Counted from the first letter of the stretch, positions 49,176 to 64,000 are shown. The stretch: DNA of 64,000 nucleotides from Antennarius striatus (GCF_040054535.1 NC_090785.1:16246001-16310000); one strand, 5' to 3'. Numbers and translations are program-made. Notes: a model not told the origin generated them from the sequence alone.

Positions 49176-49474
49176 TGGAGGGGTGGGGTTGTCTTTGACC
49201 TTCTATAAATTTACCCACGTTCTCCTATTAACCTTTTGCTTCAAATGTTACCATATTTGAGTTGAGTCCTGGAGACAAGATGCTCACTGACAAAGGTCAG
49301 ACCTCACAGCCAAACGTCCCGTCAAAACAATCAGACTGACTGCTGCTGCTGGTGGGATTAGACCAGAAAACGTTCCTGTGGTCAAGTCTGCCTGTGCAAA
49401 TGGTCAGTCAGGTTATGTATAAAAACAACCACAAGATGGCAGCACCAGCCAGTTTGGATGGTTGGATGGCAGAC

Positions 49475-49629
<155 letters not shown>

Positions 49630-52600
49630 TTCTTGTGAACACAGGATGGCAGCACAGGACTTCCTCAAATTTTTCATACTCACAAAGATGAACTTTCTCT
49701 GAGGGACCACCAGGGGGCACTCCTCCCCTAGCAGAGCCTATAGACAAGTCTCTCATATACCATTTGTTACTAATATATATAAAATAAAATTAAAACTGAA
49801 GGAAGCTCCTCACACTTCACTGTTACTGTTGTCATTGTGACTATAGGATACTGATGATGACGTGTAACTAATATACAACTTGACTGAAGTGCATCTTTTT
49901 TTTTGCATTGAGGCAATCAACAACTTTAAACTTTTATTCGAGAATGTGCACAACCAAAGACATTTGACTTCCATTTTTTTCCAACTGAAGGTAACAGTGA
50001 GACAGTTGTTTTCCTGGAGATATAACCAGAAACGAAATTTTCAAGTGTGATTTAACATTAGAGTAATTCAACTGTAGACGAGATGATTACGGGTCTGTCG
50101 TTTACGTAGAAATAGATGGATGAATGTTATATTGTTATGATCAATGAGCAGAAACACCATCCTGACCACACACGACTCTGTCAGCCAATCAATCCACAGT
50201 TTGCCATTGCTACTTGATAACGTTCCTGACAATCATGTTTATAGCAATGCTCCAATCTTCCATCTGCCTCTTCCTCTTCCTTCTTGGTTTTTCAGTCCTC
50301 ATCTCGGTCTCCATCTAGTCCCCTCCCTCTCTGCTGTGTTCCCTTTTCTCTTTTCATCTCTGTCACTGTCCTCCAGCTGGCTAGGTGAGATAACTCCTCC
50401 ACACCAAGCTACTCTCAGCTCATTGGCAGGGTGATGGAACACAGGCCACCAATCAAAAGCTGCATCATTAGTTGTGGAGATAGTGCTGAGGCAGAGTGTT
50501 TATCTGGCCTTACTGATCCTGAACTGTCCTGATCCACCCTATTCAAATCACAACTCTCTAGAAATACACTCCATTTTGTTCTAACACCTAATTTCCCTTT
50601 GAACAAGGAGCAATAACACTGATAAAAGTGCCTGGAAGGATGTAAAAATGAAAAGTAACCGAAGCTTTGCGTATATGTGTCTTATAGTCTTAGGATGAGT
50701 ATAAATACTATGCACTAAAAAGAAAAAAAAGCTATTACAGTGCATGAGGGAAATGATGAAAAGAGAAAGAATTAAACGACTCTCTGTATTTAATAGAATA
50801 AAAATAAAAACTTCTGAGAATTTTTCTGGCCTTACGGTCCGTTCAAAGTGATTTATAACACAAGCAAGCATAAACCCATTCACACAGAAGTTCATGCAGT
50901 GGTGGGCAGAGGTGCAAGGTGCTGATTCTCATCGAGAGCGATAACACATGAACACTCTCTCATCAATGGAACAGAAACTGGGAGCAAAGTAACTCCCAGA
51001 TTAGTATCGAACTCAAGGACATGTCAATATGTTGGCAGCAGGGGCTGCCCCCAAAAATAAAAATAAAAATAAAATAAGATTTAATTTAACAACACTTCAT
51101 GTAAATCTTTCCCCCCAGTCCTATTTGGATATGAGTGAATACCCATTTATGTCCTAGTCCTTCCAAATTTACATTTCTGGTCCTTACTGAGCCACAGTTT
51201 GGCAGATTTGATTTATATTTCATGGAAATCATTTGCATATTATTTACAGATTTGGGTCTTTGAATGTCTCTAGCTCTTTCCAGCTCGAGGCAGCTTGAGC
51301 CCTGGCATAAGGAAGCAAATGATGATAAATTGGCATCATCATAATTAAGTTAAATTCTTGAGCCCTTGTTAATGATTCAGTATTTTCTCAAAAATAAAAG
51401 AAAGGACACACTTGTTCAAAATGGATTTTGGTGGAATTAAAGAAATGTAACATGGTTAACACCAAATTAAAATCACAATGTCACTGGCTACATATGGATA
51501 CTGGTAAATCAACACTACTCCTTTATCAGTAGCCACCCTCAGGAGATATTTTTGTTTGTCTGCTGATTCTGATCGAGTTTTAATGACAGGTTTCAACTGC
51601 TTTTTCTATTTCTACCCAATGATCCAGAACCTAAAGATTTTCAGAGACAAGCATCGAAAGCATCACAGTTACTAAAGGAACATTTTGGGACTTCTGCTTG
51701 AAAATTGATTCAAAACATTTATCGGTATCAAATGCTTTCTGAAGATGAACTAACTGATTCGACAACAAACCTTAACTGCACCATTTTCTACACCCGAATT
51801 GATTTTTCTTTTTCTGAATGTCTGTTTCATTTTCTCCATTACACAGTCAGTGTTACCTCCTGCCTTTGGGTTTTGTGTCCTAATGGCCAGATTTTGAGTG
51901 ATGAGTGCATTTTTTAAACATTGATCTCTGCTTTTGATCTCAACAGTAAAACTACATCTTTCCAGTTTGTATTCCACATTCCACAGCTTTTCTTTTCCAT
52001 TTTCTCTGTCTGCTAAACCTTAAATTTATCTTAGTTTATTCTGTTGCACCTCAATCTGTTCTATTATAAATTTTAACTGCTCTTTTCACATTTGATTTTC
52101 ATAATTTATTATTGCTATTTAAATGCACACCGAGACCTCAGAAACCACATTTCATTCGCATCATGCATAATGTTCAGAATGACGATAAAGTGAGTCTGAA
52201 TCTGGAGAATAATGCTCACACTAAATAAACACTTGTCTAGCGTTTCAGAGAAGATTATTGTTTGTTGAGTAATTCTCTTAAGTGTAGTCTGGCTCCAGAC
52301 TCCATAAGTATTAGTTCTTCTTTCACCCTTCAAAAGTCAGTCACGTTGAAATCTTGGTTTATTTTTCAAAAATGTTCTCACATAAATGGGGTGCCTGTCC
52401 CATCTGGCCATGTTGGCAGATTATGTGGTCTGTATTTATTATGTCTGTCTTATATAATGCATAACACATATATAATATACGTACAGAGAAGTACAGGCGC
52501 ATGTACATGAACTGAAATGACAAAGCTTCAGCACCAGTTAAGAACACAGAACGCTCTGACACGTGAGCTCTGGACAAATGAATAACAACAAACATGTTAA

Positions 52601-53910
52601 CGGAAAAGAGAGAAGACAGGAAGTGAGGAACCCACTTCACAATCTTGCTGGCATAACCACCCCAAATCTGCTTGGAAAATTTCAGATCTCCAAAGTTTAA
52701 ATAAGGTTACATGTTGGGACATGAATGTGGAACACATTGTAGAGTCCCAACAATGCATATGAGAAATCCTGAATGCATCTATGCCACTTTTGCTAAGGTA
52801 TAAAAGATAATATTAATTTAAAACCCACCCAGACAACATAAATTTTAAGTCTGCAATTTTGCATTTGCAATTTTAAACTTTGACCGTTAAAAATTTATAG
52901 CATATAATTAGGGTTTTATTTGCACCAACTGAATCATAATCATGATCTTAATTTGCAGATCATCTTATCAATAACAACACACTCCCTAAGCCAAACTGTT
53001 GTTTACAGAGAAAAGCTATTCCCATGATATCTGAAGAATCACACAATACATTTTATTGGTTTTTAAAGATACCTGTGTCATTTCAGAAGAAAATCTTTTC
53101 ATCTTTTTGTTATGGAGTTTTTCATTTCAATTTCTCCTAAATCAAATAGAAAGTATTTTATTCCCCTGCTGATAAAGGACGGTATTGTTGTCTTTGTGAC
53201 CTCATAGAGAGAGAGGGCTAGTCGTGGCTCACTGGAGCTTTCAAATAAAAACTGTGTGGGCTGATTGAGTCATCATCGCTCGAACAGCAAGTTTTACTGT
53301 CCAAATGCTTAATGGAGACCAACAAACTGTATATGGTGGCCCCTATGAAAAGAAAAAAATATAGTGGTAGACTAAATGATGACCCAAAAACTCACATCAT
53401 ATATAAATAAATATTTACACGTTTGCTTGTTAGTTCAGTTCAGACAATACTCAGGCATCAAATTCAAATTTGCAGACATACAGTAAACTACTTTGTCATG
53501 GGGCAGAAAAATGGTCATTTAAAAACCTTTAACAAGTGCCCTAAATCCTTCCAGCACTGTTTGACTCTGCCATGATGAATTATAATTGTTCTGTCAACTT
53601 GTGTTTCTAAGCTCCTGAAAGGAGAGATCAATGCAGAAGTTGGCTCTCTATCAGACACGGAGTGGCAAGTTCAGCATGTTGACACAACATTAGCAAGTGA
53701 GCCAAGACATTGGCAGAGGGGACTGAAAAAACTCACCGTTTATTAGGATCAAAAAATGGAGCACTCACGCAACAACACACAAGGCTACCCTCACAAGCGA
53801 CAGACACACACGATCTTTTTTTCTTTTTATCCTTTATTTCATGACGAAGGTGGCAGATAGGTTGTTACATTGACAAGGAGGAGGGGAATAAAGGTTTGTC
53901 TGTATTTCAC

Positions 53911-53912
<2 letters not shown>
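49630..53912. other. Non-coding stretch
   Basis: About 4.3 kb with no recognisable exon or clear repeat, apart from a short (AAATA)n-like run near 51055-51075. AT-rich, of unique-looking composition. Confidence 0.5.

Positions 53913-53973
<61 letters not shown>
53913..53973. repeat. (TG)n microsatellite
   Basis: A 61-bp pure TG run. Confidence 0.97.
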
Positions 53974-53976
<3 letters not shown>

Positions 53977-54355
53977 GTGGATGTTCAGTTCCACTGCTTC
54001 TTTTCCACTCCTTACAAACAGTCTGCATTGTTCCTGTCAGGCATCTCCAAAATATCTTTGACCTTGGGAGGCATCTAATGTGCTGAAATTGAGCCATAAT
54101 AAATAAACGAGGGGTATATTTGGGAGAATAGGAGCAGATGGGTAGCAGAAAAATGAGCCTTTTATTATGCAGTGTTCTGAAGCAAAGGCAACAAAAGCAA
54201 AGTTGGTTCCGTTTTGTCATTGTGGTTCCATAACCGGCAGATACGAGGTGACATGTGTTCAAGAATCCCTGGTCACACACCCGAACGTCATTAGAGCTGC
54301 TCGTCTGAAATAGAAAGATTAATAAATGTGCCTCCGACTGGTTTAGGATTAAAAG

Positions 54356-54372
54356 CACACACACACACACGC

Positions 54373-54465
<93 letters not shown>
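54356..54465. repeat. (CA)n microsatellite
   Basis: A 110-bp CA run with two CG interruptions near its left end. The 212-residue frame at 53834-54472 joins this tract and the TG tract by chance and is not a gene. Confidence 0.97.
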
Positions 54466-54467
<2 letters not shown>

Positions 54468-57400
54468 AACATCCAGGACTCTCAGCGCAATATGCTGCAC
54501 GTTATCTCCACACACCCACCTGTTTATAAAAAGGGATTCGACAAACATCACATGAATTCCAATAAGGCTCACCCTCAGAGTACAAACACTTCATCATCAT
54601 GAAGCTCGCACCACTGTAATCTAAATCCCTCATTGGAAAGCTGTGTGTGCTGCAGTTGAGGGAGATTAAAACGGACAGTTTTCGGTGTCTCGGGGGGCAA
54701 CGGCAGAGTGAGGTTACGATAAAGGGTCTTTAGTATCAGCAAGGGATTGATCACTGGGTTAATTTGCAAGGACTGTGTTCATCATGAAACCGACAGGTAA
54801 AATGTAGATTTTAAAGCTGGTTGAGTAAAACATATTGACATAATTCTCAACGCTTTTTTTGGGGTGTACACAAAAAGTGTCCTTATGTCATAGACCAAAG
54901 TTTAAGCAACTTTTTTCCAACAAATATGAGAAGGAAAACTCTTCAGCCACACTTGAATTAGTTGAATATTCACCTTGTGTGCTGCTCCCATTTTCAGCCT
55001 GGAAATAAGACTTTTTAAACAGCCGAGAATTAAAGCTACTAATCCTGAAGATTAATACAATTGAGTTTGCAGGATTTTGGTAATGCCCTGTTTCCTAAGC
55101 TTTGCCCATTAGGCACCTGCTGCCGTCACACTCCAGTGTCCTCACAGGAAATTGCCTGGTTTTAAGGGGGTGAGGGCATGCTAGGGCATTTGAACTACAA
55201 CTCAGAAAAGCACTTACACACTCACACATTTAAATACCGCACACCACACGATGACAACAAGGTGAAATTTTGTTGTTATTGTCCCTTGGCTTCACAAGCC
55301 CAATTACGAGCACTGGTTGGTGTTTGTCTATGTCTCTGCATTTGTTTGTGAACGCATCAGCGCGTGTCTACAGGCAGGTGTGTCAGCAGACCCTAACCGT
55401 GATATTTCATGCACCAAAGGCTCTGCCGCAAACAGACGCAACTCTGCCTGGGATTGGCTTCCCGGCTCTTTCAGGAAGCTTTCACGAACATGACAATTTC
55501 AAGGAGCCAGTTGTGAGTGAACCACCGACTGCTGATTACTATATCTTCTCACCTCACCTCCTCTAGATACTTGAAACAAAGCTGCAGAGACAGTGTTGCC
55601 CTTCAGATCCTGTTCCTGTGTTTGTTTGCATGTTTCGTTGTATTCGCTTATGCTTTAGGATTTATGTTGCTCTTTATGTTGTATGCGTCTCAGATAACAT
55701 ACAGCATGCAACATAGGCACAAAGTGAAGAAAAACAGATGCTGTATTGCTGCATGCCTGTAGGTGGTGACTCTAACATTCCTTTACTGTATGCTGCAACA
55801 TCTATTTGGCACAAAGCTTTCAAGCCCCGTAGAACTCTACAGCAGAGGTTCTGATTTATACTTTATATAGTCTTTCTCTCACTGATATCACTACAGCAAT
55901 CTGGCCGTATAATGCTTTAATTGTAATTACCACAGAAAATGTGTTTGCATGTTGCAGTTCACATTGTGAAGCCATGGAAGTGTGGGAGGGTGGCTCTAAT
56001 TCCAGCGGACCCCGTCACCAACAGCTATAAATCAACCTTATAGCTGCAGAACCAACCTGCTGCCTTTTCTTGCTTTTCCTTTCCTGCAGCCTCGTATGAG
56101 TCAAACTAGTCTGACAGTGACTAACCAGCTCCCACTGTGGAAAACCTGAAGGCTGCTAAATGTGTAAGTGAGAAACAATCCAGGTCCATTCAAAGTAAAA
56201 ATGATGCAAAAAGACTTTTATGTCTACAGTGAGTAAGCTGAAAAAGTCTTAGAATTAACTTCATGACCCTTTGAATCGACCTATGAATCAGACTTTTATA
56301 AACGAATTCCTCTATTTGGCATACTTTTTATAAATCACACACCAGGCATCTAATATACTGAGCACCGGCGAGAGCAATGCATCACACAAACACAAATACA
56401 AATATATATTCACAGTGCAAAGGCCAGTGAAAAATAACTGATATAATACTCCACACGTAAGGTAAACAAATGGAAGAGGAGGTGCAGTCATTCCACCTCC
56501 TCACTTGCTCTCAAAAAGGATTCCGCATGCTTATGTGCTTTCACACTTGCACTTTGCTTATTCCTTTGCACTTAAACCCCAAACACTGGGTATAAATAGG
56601 CCAGGAGAAGTCATTATCTCCCCTTTTTGTTTCCTCCATGTTTCTCCTCACATGTTGCTCTTCCCTGAGAAATTACCAGTCACTTCATTATATCCATAGC
56701 GATGCCTCTACTGATCCCACTCTCATTTCTCTAGTCCGCCGTTTCCCGCTTAACCAACACCATTTGCATATACAACACCCTCAGGGAGGGAAACGAGTAA
56801 TTAGTATGCTGGTACATGAGCCACTGGTGTTGCCGTAACTAGCCAAACAGCTATTTCAACATCTCGCTATGTAGTGAAGCACTGACGAAGGCTGTGATGT
56901 GCATGTGTGGGTGTGCATGTGGCGCTGGAGTGTGTCTCATAATGAGGCTGAAGTTACACAGCGCGGTACATACTGTTCTTGTCACACTGAAAGAAATAGC
57001 GTTGATGACAGATGCTCTCACTATGTGGTCCGGCACTGACTCACTCCCATCTATCTGTCTTTCAGACTGTTGTCTCTTTCTCTATGCGTGGGGTTGTTTA
57101 GTTACATAAGAATCCATACAGATTCCAAGGATGTGCACTCTGTTCTTTTGTGCAGGCAGAGGAGTGAGGGAGCGTTACCATGACGATGGCTTTCAAAACC
57201 AACCTTACATCAAACCACGTGTGTGTATATTTGTATCCACCTGCTGTTTTTTTTTAGTTTTTTTTTTAGGGAAGAGGAATGTGGGCCTTCTGGAAAGATG
57301 TGAGACAGGATAGAGAGGAAAAACGAAGATGCAGGGGAATTTAATCATTCACACAAACACACACAAACATGCACACGCAGCTCCCCCTCTCTTTCACGCC

Positions 57401-58179
57401 TTTGAATATGTCATTTTGCCAGTGCTGGGAGCGCCCTGTGCATCTTAGCCAGAAGTATGAGTAAGCTGCGTAGGGGCTTGTTTGTCTGTGCATGCACTTA
57501 AGTGTTTGAGTGTGGTGAACTGTGAGTGTACGCACATATTTCACCTGACCTACTCTGATCAGATTACTGCTGTTTTCTCCAGCCACTGCTACAGGGTGTG
57601 AGTCCATGCTTGACCCCACACAATGGGTCATGTCTTGCTCCCCTTCAGGCCTCTACATCCCGTTGTCTACCCCTAGTATGCTCAATCATTTCCAGGATCT
57701 TCATTTATCATAGTTAAGTTTTGGGAATGTGTTTTGTGAGCATCCAATCACATGATATAAGAATAAAAATGGAACATTTGTCAGTGGACCTGGCTCAGGT
57801 TTTGCTGTGGCATATTACCCAGAAACACATGGCTGATGCATTGGTTACACAAATGTGTAAAAAGCTGCATAACTTGGCAATATGAATGGCATCATATATT
57901 ACTTTATGATCATTTATTTTGATTGGACATGTACCAGTGCTATATGCCAAATCAGTATTATTAGGTGGTTAGGATATCGGCCATTTTGATACAGATCCAT
58001 ATAAAATGCAATTTCCCCCTCATAATAAAATTCTATTTACATTCATGTAGTCCCAACACCACAGTGAGATTAATGCAATTTAATATAGAGACTTTAAACT
58101 TGTGACAAAAGCACACACCTATTAAACCTCTACCGAGAGTTAAGCCATTAAGACACACCTATGAACAAATTGGTGTGAC

Positions 58180-58334
58180 CTAAGCTGCAGGTTTTTGGTG
58201 GAAGCCAGAGACCCCAGCGAGAACCCATGCTGTCATGAGGAGAAGATGCAAAAACATGCACAGAAAAGAATTGAACCTGGAACCTTCTTATTGTGAGGCA
58301 GCAGTGTTACCCGTTCTACCACTGTGCTGCCCTA
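58180..58334 (-). mobile_element. tRNA-derived SINE, third copy (truncated)
   Basis: The head half of the family seen at 7617-7956 and 48735-49025: minus-strand head AGGGCAGCACAGTGGTAGAA, then a degraded B-box region GGTTCAATTC. The tail half is missing. Same orientation as the other copies. Confidence 0.75.
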
Positions 58335-58634
58335 GGCTGTACTTTTAAATGTAAAAATAAAAAACAATGGTCTTCCTCGTAATGGTCAATGGTAGTGTTT
58401 TTTATTTTTCAAGAAACATGTAAGAAGCAAACTTTGTCTGTTTATCACTGAAGATACTTTTGGATTATTCTCATGGGAAACCATCCTGACAAAAGCAGAA
58501 GCAATAATCCATGGTGACAAACACGAGAGACAGTTTACCTTTCAGAGGCGAGGCTCGTTTTGTGAAACACTTTGCTGGTCTTTAATGTTAGAGCCACTGT
58601 GTTATATAAATCACAAATCGTATATACTGATATA

Positions 58635-58662
58635 AACTACTGTGTTTTCAAGCACAGTAGTT
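58635..58662. repeat. Perfect 10-bp-arm hairpin
   Basis: AACTACTGTG, an 8-nt loop, CACAGTAGTT. Stem too short for a microRNA precursor. Confidence 0.7.
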
Positions 58663-60385
58663 AATGTCTCTTCGAAAATATCAAAATGTTCCAATATTCT
58701 GGAGTCAAATTCTGGGTTGATAAATAAATGGGGGGAGGAGATTGGTATTGACACATTATGTAAAATTAGGACTGTGGCAAACTCATATGCACTATTTCAC
58801 CACTGAAGCTTCAAAAAGGGAGCTCAGCAAGGACACTGAGAGGGGAAGATGTAAAATCATATCTGACTGTAACTCTTCCGGACACTGAACAGATGAAATT
58901 TGTCTCGATCAAATCTAATGTGCTCCATTAACTAGCTGGTGATGATTTTAACTATGGGGATGATTTGCAACTTGACAAAACATGACAGTGGTAGAGGTCA
59001 CAGGAGAATCATGTAACAGCATCATCAGATTCACTTGAATGACTGTTTGAATTGTCGTGAAACCACCAGGGTAAGCGTGTCAGAAAGCTTTGTCACATGA
59101 ATTCCCCATCGCTGGAATAATGGCCTGGATACCCAACCAGCTATTGCTTCTGTTTCCTGCAGCTGGGAGCCACATGTTTCTTTAATATCTCAATCTACCA
59201 ATGGTGTCAAAACAAACATTTGTTTTTGAGACTACACAAGTGCAATATGGGGTATAATATCATATATAATATGCCTCTTGTCCAGATCAATGTGTGAGAT
59301 CACAGCCCTTCTACAGAGAGACTATTCAATTCATATTCATTCCAAAATCACACAAAAAAATTCCCAAATCAGCTACATCTCGGCTAAAGCATGCTTTTTG
59401 ACAACAAATGTAACTGAATGGAGTGAAATAATTGTTTTTACTTATTAATAATATAATTTGCAAATCTTATTTTAGTTCTTGAAAATAAAATGCTATTAAT
59501 CTGAAATGAAGTAAAAACAAGCACATGTCTTTTTATTTATCTTACAAGGAAGACAGTATTATTAGTATTCTGGTAGCGAATGCTGATTATTCAATGAATG
59601 ATTTACGACTGATTAGGAGATCCTGTCACCAGCTGTCTAGAGAAGTAGAAATGAAATTGAATGAACATGTGAAGGATAATAAGGACAACCGTAATTTTGC
59701 TGCTCGAATGTGGATTTGTTTAACATAATAATGGAGATATTCCACTGCCTATTAATACCGTAGGGTAAAGCGTCATGGCTTATTGCACATGATGTCACAA
59801 CTGTTTAAAGGAAGATATTTCACAAGGTATTGTCTGCTCCAATTATATCAAAAACCTGATGCTTTTTATAGTGTTTAGTTTGTATACCCAACCAAGGGTA
59901 AAGCAGTAGTAAGGAAACATCTATCCCGTGGAATGATCAATTCTAGCGCATAACTGTGTTATTTAAATCCATCCAGAGGCTCATATTTTTCTAATTCAAT
60001 TTCACCTCTCCCCCGATAACGCATACAAGCCCTGACTATCTCCTCTGTGCTATTACTCTCACACTAGTCCATGAAATGGGCTCTTTAGCCCCGCACTCCT
60101 TCTTCCCTTTCCGCTGTGCTCACTCTGACACTAAGGGGGAATTTCACAATCCTCTACCCTGAAAAAAAAAAAAAGATTTCCCCCTTGACCTCAAATTTTC
60201 CCATTATTTAATTTCATCAGATAACTTATGTCTGATGGAAAATAGCAGCTACTAGTCTAGAATATACAGCTGAAAAAATGTTGTGACATCTGTGCTCATG
60301 CAGGACTTAAAAGTAACCCAATGGAGCCAAAGCAAAACGAGCCATAGATAAACAGATAGTGAGAAAAGAAATAATAAAGACGTTG

Positions 60386-60390
<5 letters not shown>

Positions 60391-60436
<46 letters not shown>
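60391..60436. repeat. (TG)n microsatellite
   Basis: A 46-bp TG run. Confidence 0.95.
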
Positions 60437-60441
<5 letters not shown>

Positions 60442-60966
60442 TTTTTTCAGCCTGTCATTCAAGCTTTAGGGGTTTATCTGTGGGAGTGAGGGCAGATGGC
60501 TTAACAGGCTCATCTGTGGGGATGGCTCATATCTGTATGTATAGCCGATGAAGATGTGACACCAGGTACCCACAAGAGGGGAAAGATATAACACTGTCCT
60601 AATGCGCAATGCATAAAATATCCCCAGCAATAAGCTCTTCTTTATACAGTATATATAAATATATGTGCCTTCGTTTTGTTTTCTTTGATCACTGCAAACA
60701 TAGCACACACACAGACACACACATAAACGCGGCGGATGCTGTGAGCTGGAAGGGCAGATAGAACAGAACAGGGATACGTATGTTGGCCTCGGCCAGTTAT
60801 CTCTCCTCAGTCAATGCACCACACGATGGTTCCCACAGAGGCTTGAAATTACAATCATGCTCATGTGAAGTGAAAACATTTTGGATGAGCGCACGCATCT
60901 TCTCTGGTCTTTTTTTCTGTGTGCTACACTGACATAGAATTACAGCCAAACCAAATTGTGCATTTA

Positions 60967-61052
60967 ACACACACACGCACGCACGCACGCACGCATGCAC
61001 GCACGCATGCACACACACACACACACAAATACACACACATATACATACACAC
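60967..61052. repeat. (CA)n/(GCAC)n microsatellite
   Basis: CA alternation with GCAC and GCATGC units in the middle. Confidence 0.95.
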
Positions 61053-64000
61053 AAGGTAACAGTCAGGAGTAAGGAGGCAACAGCAAACTTCTTATTGGTA
61101 TAAAGACGGTGAAGGCAAAATAAATTCATCAAATTTTAACACTGGAAGCATGATGAAGTAAATCAGAGCAGCTCTTAATGGACTACCTGATGTATCGTCT
61201 CTGAAAATGCATAATGACGTGGTGTAATGAAGCAGTCCTCTGACGTATGGAATCAGACTTTCCATTCACCAGGTGTCTGCATGTCTCCACTCTCACTGTG
61301 TGTGAGAGAGGTGTCCTCCAAACACCTCCAGCGACGCAACATCACTGTGGAAGCATCTCTGTGGATTCAAAGCAGACATAATTACTTTCAGTGATGGATT
61401 GTCAGAGCGAGTAGCTCAAACACTGAACCATAAAATGTAGATGAGGTACGAGCTAACATTCAACATAGTGGCATCAAAATCAGTCATTTAATAAAAACGT
61501 TTGCTTCTGGGAATTAAATAGACGCTAAGTAGAGCACACACCTTAACAAGGCCAAATAATCCCACATGCACTTTAGTTTGTTAACCCCCTGCCCCACCCC
61601 TCAGCAAAGATTCATGGAAATTTCTTCTGTGCTATAAGCTCAAGAAGGAGAAGCAAATAAAATAAAGAAAAATTCTTGCATCCACTCCTTTTTTAAGAGC
61701 CGCATCATGGTCAATGACTCATGCCTCTGCTGAGTTTCAATCCATCCTGCAGTGTTGCACAATCCTACAGATCAACCAACCAACCAACCAACAATAGCAA
61801 TAAATCCATACCAAGTGTTATACTCCATTTACTCTACTATACGAAATTCAGTAGCTGAACATGAGTTTTAAGATGTAGCGTATATAGCTACCAATAGTTC
61901 TCATTAGTTACGTTTTGGATGGAAATTAATGAACATACGGAGACTAAAACTTGAAATTTCACTTTAATTAATGTAAATGCTTGAAGATGCATTTGGCTGA
62001 AGATGCAATTTTCCTCCTGATGCAAGAAGAGTGGTGAAACTAGAGGATAAGAAGGACATGGGTAGTTATATCATTACATGACATTACATTATATCATTAC
62101 ATGTTATAAAATGCCTGTGAGAATATGTACTTGTGTGTATGATGAATCATTGTTTTCTTAATTATTAATTCATATGAATGTATTAATTTAATGTCTAATT
62201 TTTTCTCTCTTTTTTTTTTAAACCACAATACACAAATCAGTGTATACTCCTTTCACCAATTTTATTTTAATTGTAAAAAAACATATTTTTCCAGCAAAAA
62301 AAACACATTAAATTTGTTTGAGCAGCATGTTGCCGGTGTTAATCGTGTTATAAATAGCAGCCACAGTCTCAAGCATACTGATGAGGACATGACTAGTTCC
62401 AGGGGAGGTTGCAGGGCTCTGTGGACGGTGAGATGACCTTCTCACAACGGGGTTCCAACCTTCACCACCCCATCGGCGTATTTAATCTGACAATTTGACT
62501 GCATAAGATGTATGAAAATGGAACTTAAAGGGAAAGACTTCATATTGATGTCAAGACTGACAGGGTCGTAGCATATTAAATGGACAAGATACTAATATAC
62601 AATATACTAAGTTTTGGTTTGAACATTACTACTGTGGATCCTCGGCGCCATAGTGAGTGAGAAAAACCTTTTAAATTATTCCAAATTGTATGCATACATT
62701 TGACCAACCAGTAAACATTGAGAACTACAGCTGAACAATTTGTTTATTGGCGATAGAAAGTGTTATTGAATAATGTTGATATTAGAAGACATTACAACAA
62801 AGTGAAAGTGTTATGTAACTTTTGTGATTCTAAGGAGTGTAATCCACTCATGCTAACAACGACTTTCATGTAGTGCACACGTAACGTACTGTATGTGTTA
62901 GCACAGCATATGCTTGTCCTTGTCTTTCAAGAAGTACCATTCAAAATCTCAATTGCTCTAAGGTCTTCTTGTCCCTCATTTCCCCGCCCACTTTAGTCAA
63001 ATCCCCTTCATGTCATCAAGTCTCCTATTCTTTTGTCACAAGTGGCCATCGACTTTTTAAGAAGACGCAGGAGTCTAGTTGAGAAAGCATTGTTAAATGC
63101 TCTCTGCCCCTCCATTTCCCTCACTTGAACACTCTGGTGATGGAGTCTAATATCTGGACGGTTTTTGTCCCCTATGAGCTTTTCTAGCATATTGTGGGTC
63201 ATCTGTAGCTCTTATAAGGCTGAGCTATTGAACATATCTCAGCCTAAGCTGCTCCACAAAGGGCCTCAGTCTCTGCCCCAGTCTGTTAGCCTACAGCCAA
63301 TAAAAGGAGAGGGAGGTATTGCAATGGATGATCAGTTTCCTGCCACAGTGAGGGTGCTTCAGGGCGATGGGCTGTGGAGGCTGCTGCTACCAGGCGGATG
63401 TAGTGTCCACTGTCATGAAATATCTTGGATTCCATGTGCACCATACTTATCTGCTTGAAGGCGTGTGCTAGTGGCGGTTTGTGACCTAAAACTAAAATAT
63501 TTATGCAAAATGTAACTTAAACTAAATAGAAATATATTTTTTTAAATCTAAATTGCTTCGTGTGGGAATAAAATTAATAGATTGCGTGGCCATACACCAC
63601 TCACCCTGAACTACTGTTGCTACACAGCAAACGTTATAATTTCACACATGTATATCCACATTATGCAGTGAAGAATTGAAAACATTATGCAAAAAAAAGC
63701 TTCTTGCTTCTCGCCTGTGACATATAAATATAGATGACACATCTTATATAAATTCTTTAAATAAGCACATCAATCATGGTGTTTCACACATTGTTAATAG
63801 TATTACTGGTAATTAAGTAATTGAACCAAATTACTGTTATCACAAAAATGTACAGTTTTTTTTAATACTTTTTTGGTCTATTTATTTGTAGGTATAAAAA
63901 TAAAGCGCTATCCCTCTGCCTACACCGACATGTTCACTATTCCAACATTCAACACAGCTACAGCCGGACAGACCTACTGTGCTTTTATAACTACTCTTAA
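61053..64000. other. Non-coding right end
   Basis: No gene or clear element recognised; a short (CCAA)n run lies near 61775-61792. The window ends here, so an exon of a gene to the right could be missed. Confidence 0.5.

Larger units (their letters stand above)
54466..60390. other. Non-coding stretch
   Basis: About 5.9 kb with no recognised gene. It contains a decayed SINE copy (58180-58334) and a small perfect hairpin (58635-58662). The remainder is unique-looking DNA. Confidence 0.5.

Noticed and set aside
53834-54472. A 212-residue minus-strand open frame, the longest in the right half
   Set aside because: It links a CA tract and a TG tract through ordinary non-coding DNA; poly(Cys-Val) and poly(Thr-His) have no domain, and the frame has no conserved features.
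59525-59728. A 67-residue frame with mixed, protein-like composition
   Set aside because: No homology recognised, no splice context, and AT-rich flanks; it is within chance length for this composition.

Overview
The window looks like chromosomal DNA of a teleost fish, probably a percomorph (inference). The sequence is AT-rich and vertebrate-like. Genes have small GT-AG introns (78 to about 1000 nt), and most of the window is long (CA)n/(TG)n tracts and fish-type transposon remnants. Recognisable genes are few, occupy less than 10 % of the window, and are mostly developmental.

Layout. 1-20248: non-coding, with microsatellites, a SINE with clear target duplications, LINE-type 3' tails and several palindromes. 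20249-21645 (minus): a two-exon foxi3-type forkhead gene. 22932-23353 (plus): syce3, a small synaptonemal-complex gene running divergently from foxi3 across about 1 kb, with a perfect CRE upstream. 23811-24965 (plus): a possible two-exon 73-residue gene of unknown family. 26541-32328: a stack of mobile elements, including a piggyBac-like end, a tRNA-type SINE, a pogo-like element inside a LINE tail, and a decayed minus-strand endogenous retrovirus whose 5' LTR is split by a terminal-inverted-repeat element. 35333-39322 (minus): two tandem six-exon wnt8a genes. 43648-45074+ (minus): a beta-thymosin gene. 47380-48600: an RTE-type LINE end split by a non-autonomous hAT element with a perfect 8-bp target duplication. 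48600-64000: no gene recognised, only SINE copies and microsatellites.

How the genes relate. wnt8a encodes an early secreted Wnt for ventrolateral mesoderm and posterior neural patterning, and foxi3 an epidermal ionocyte and placode regulator. Long gene-poor flanks suit such regulated loci. The upstream wnt8a copy looks fully intact. Directly above its TATA box lie two abutting perfect palindromes, the first carrying inverted TGATTGACA (PBX/PREP-type) sites. The downstream copy keeps a complete reading frame in every exon, but the intron-5 donor reads TT instead of GT and the glycine after the acylated serine is glutamate. It may be a paralogue losing function, or hold assembly errors. These two points and the promoter palindromes are the most interesting observations.
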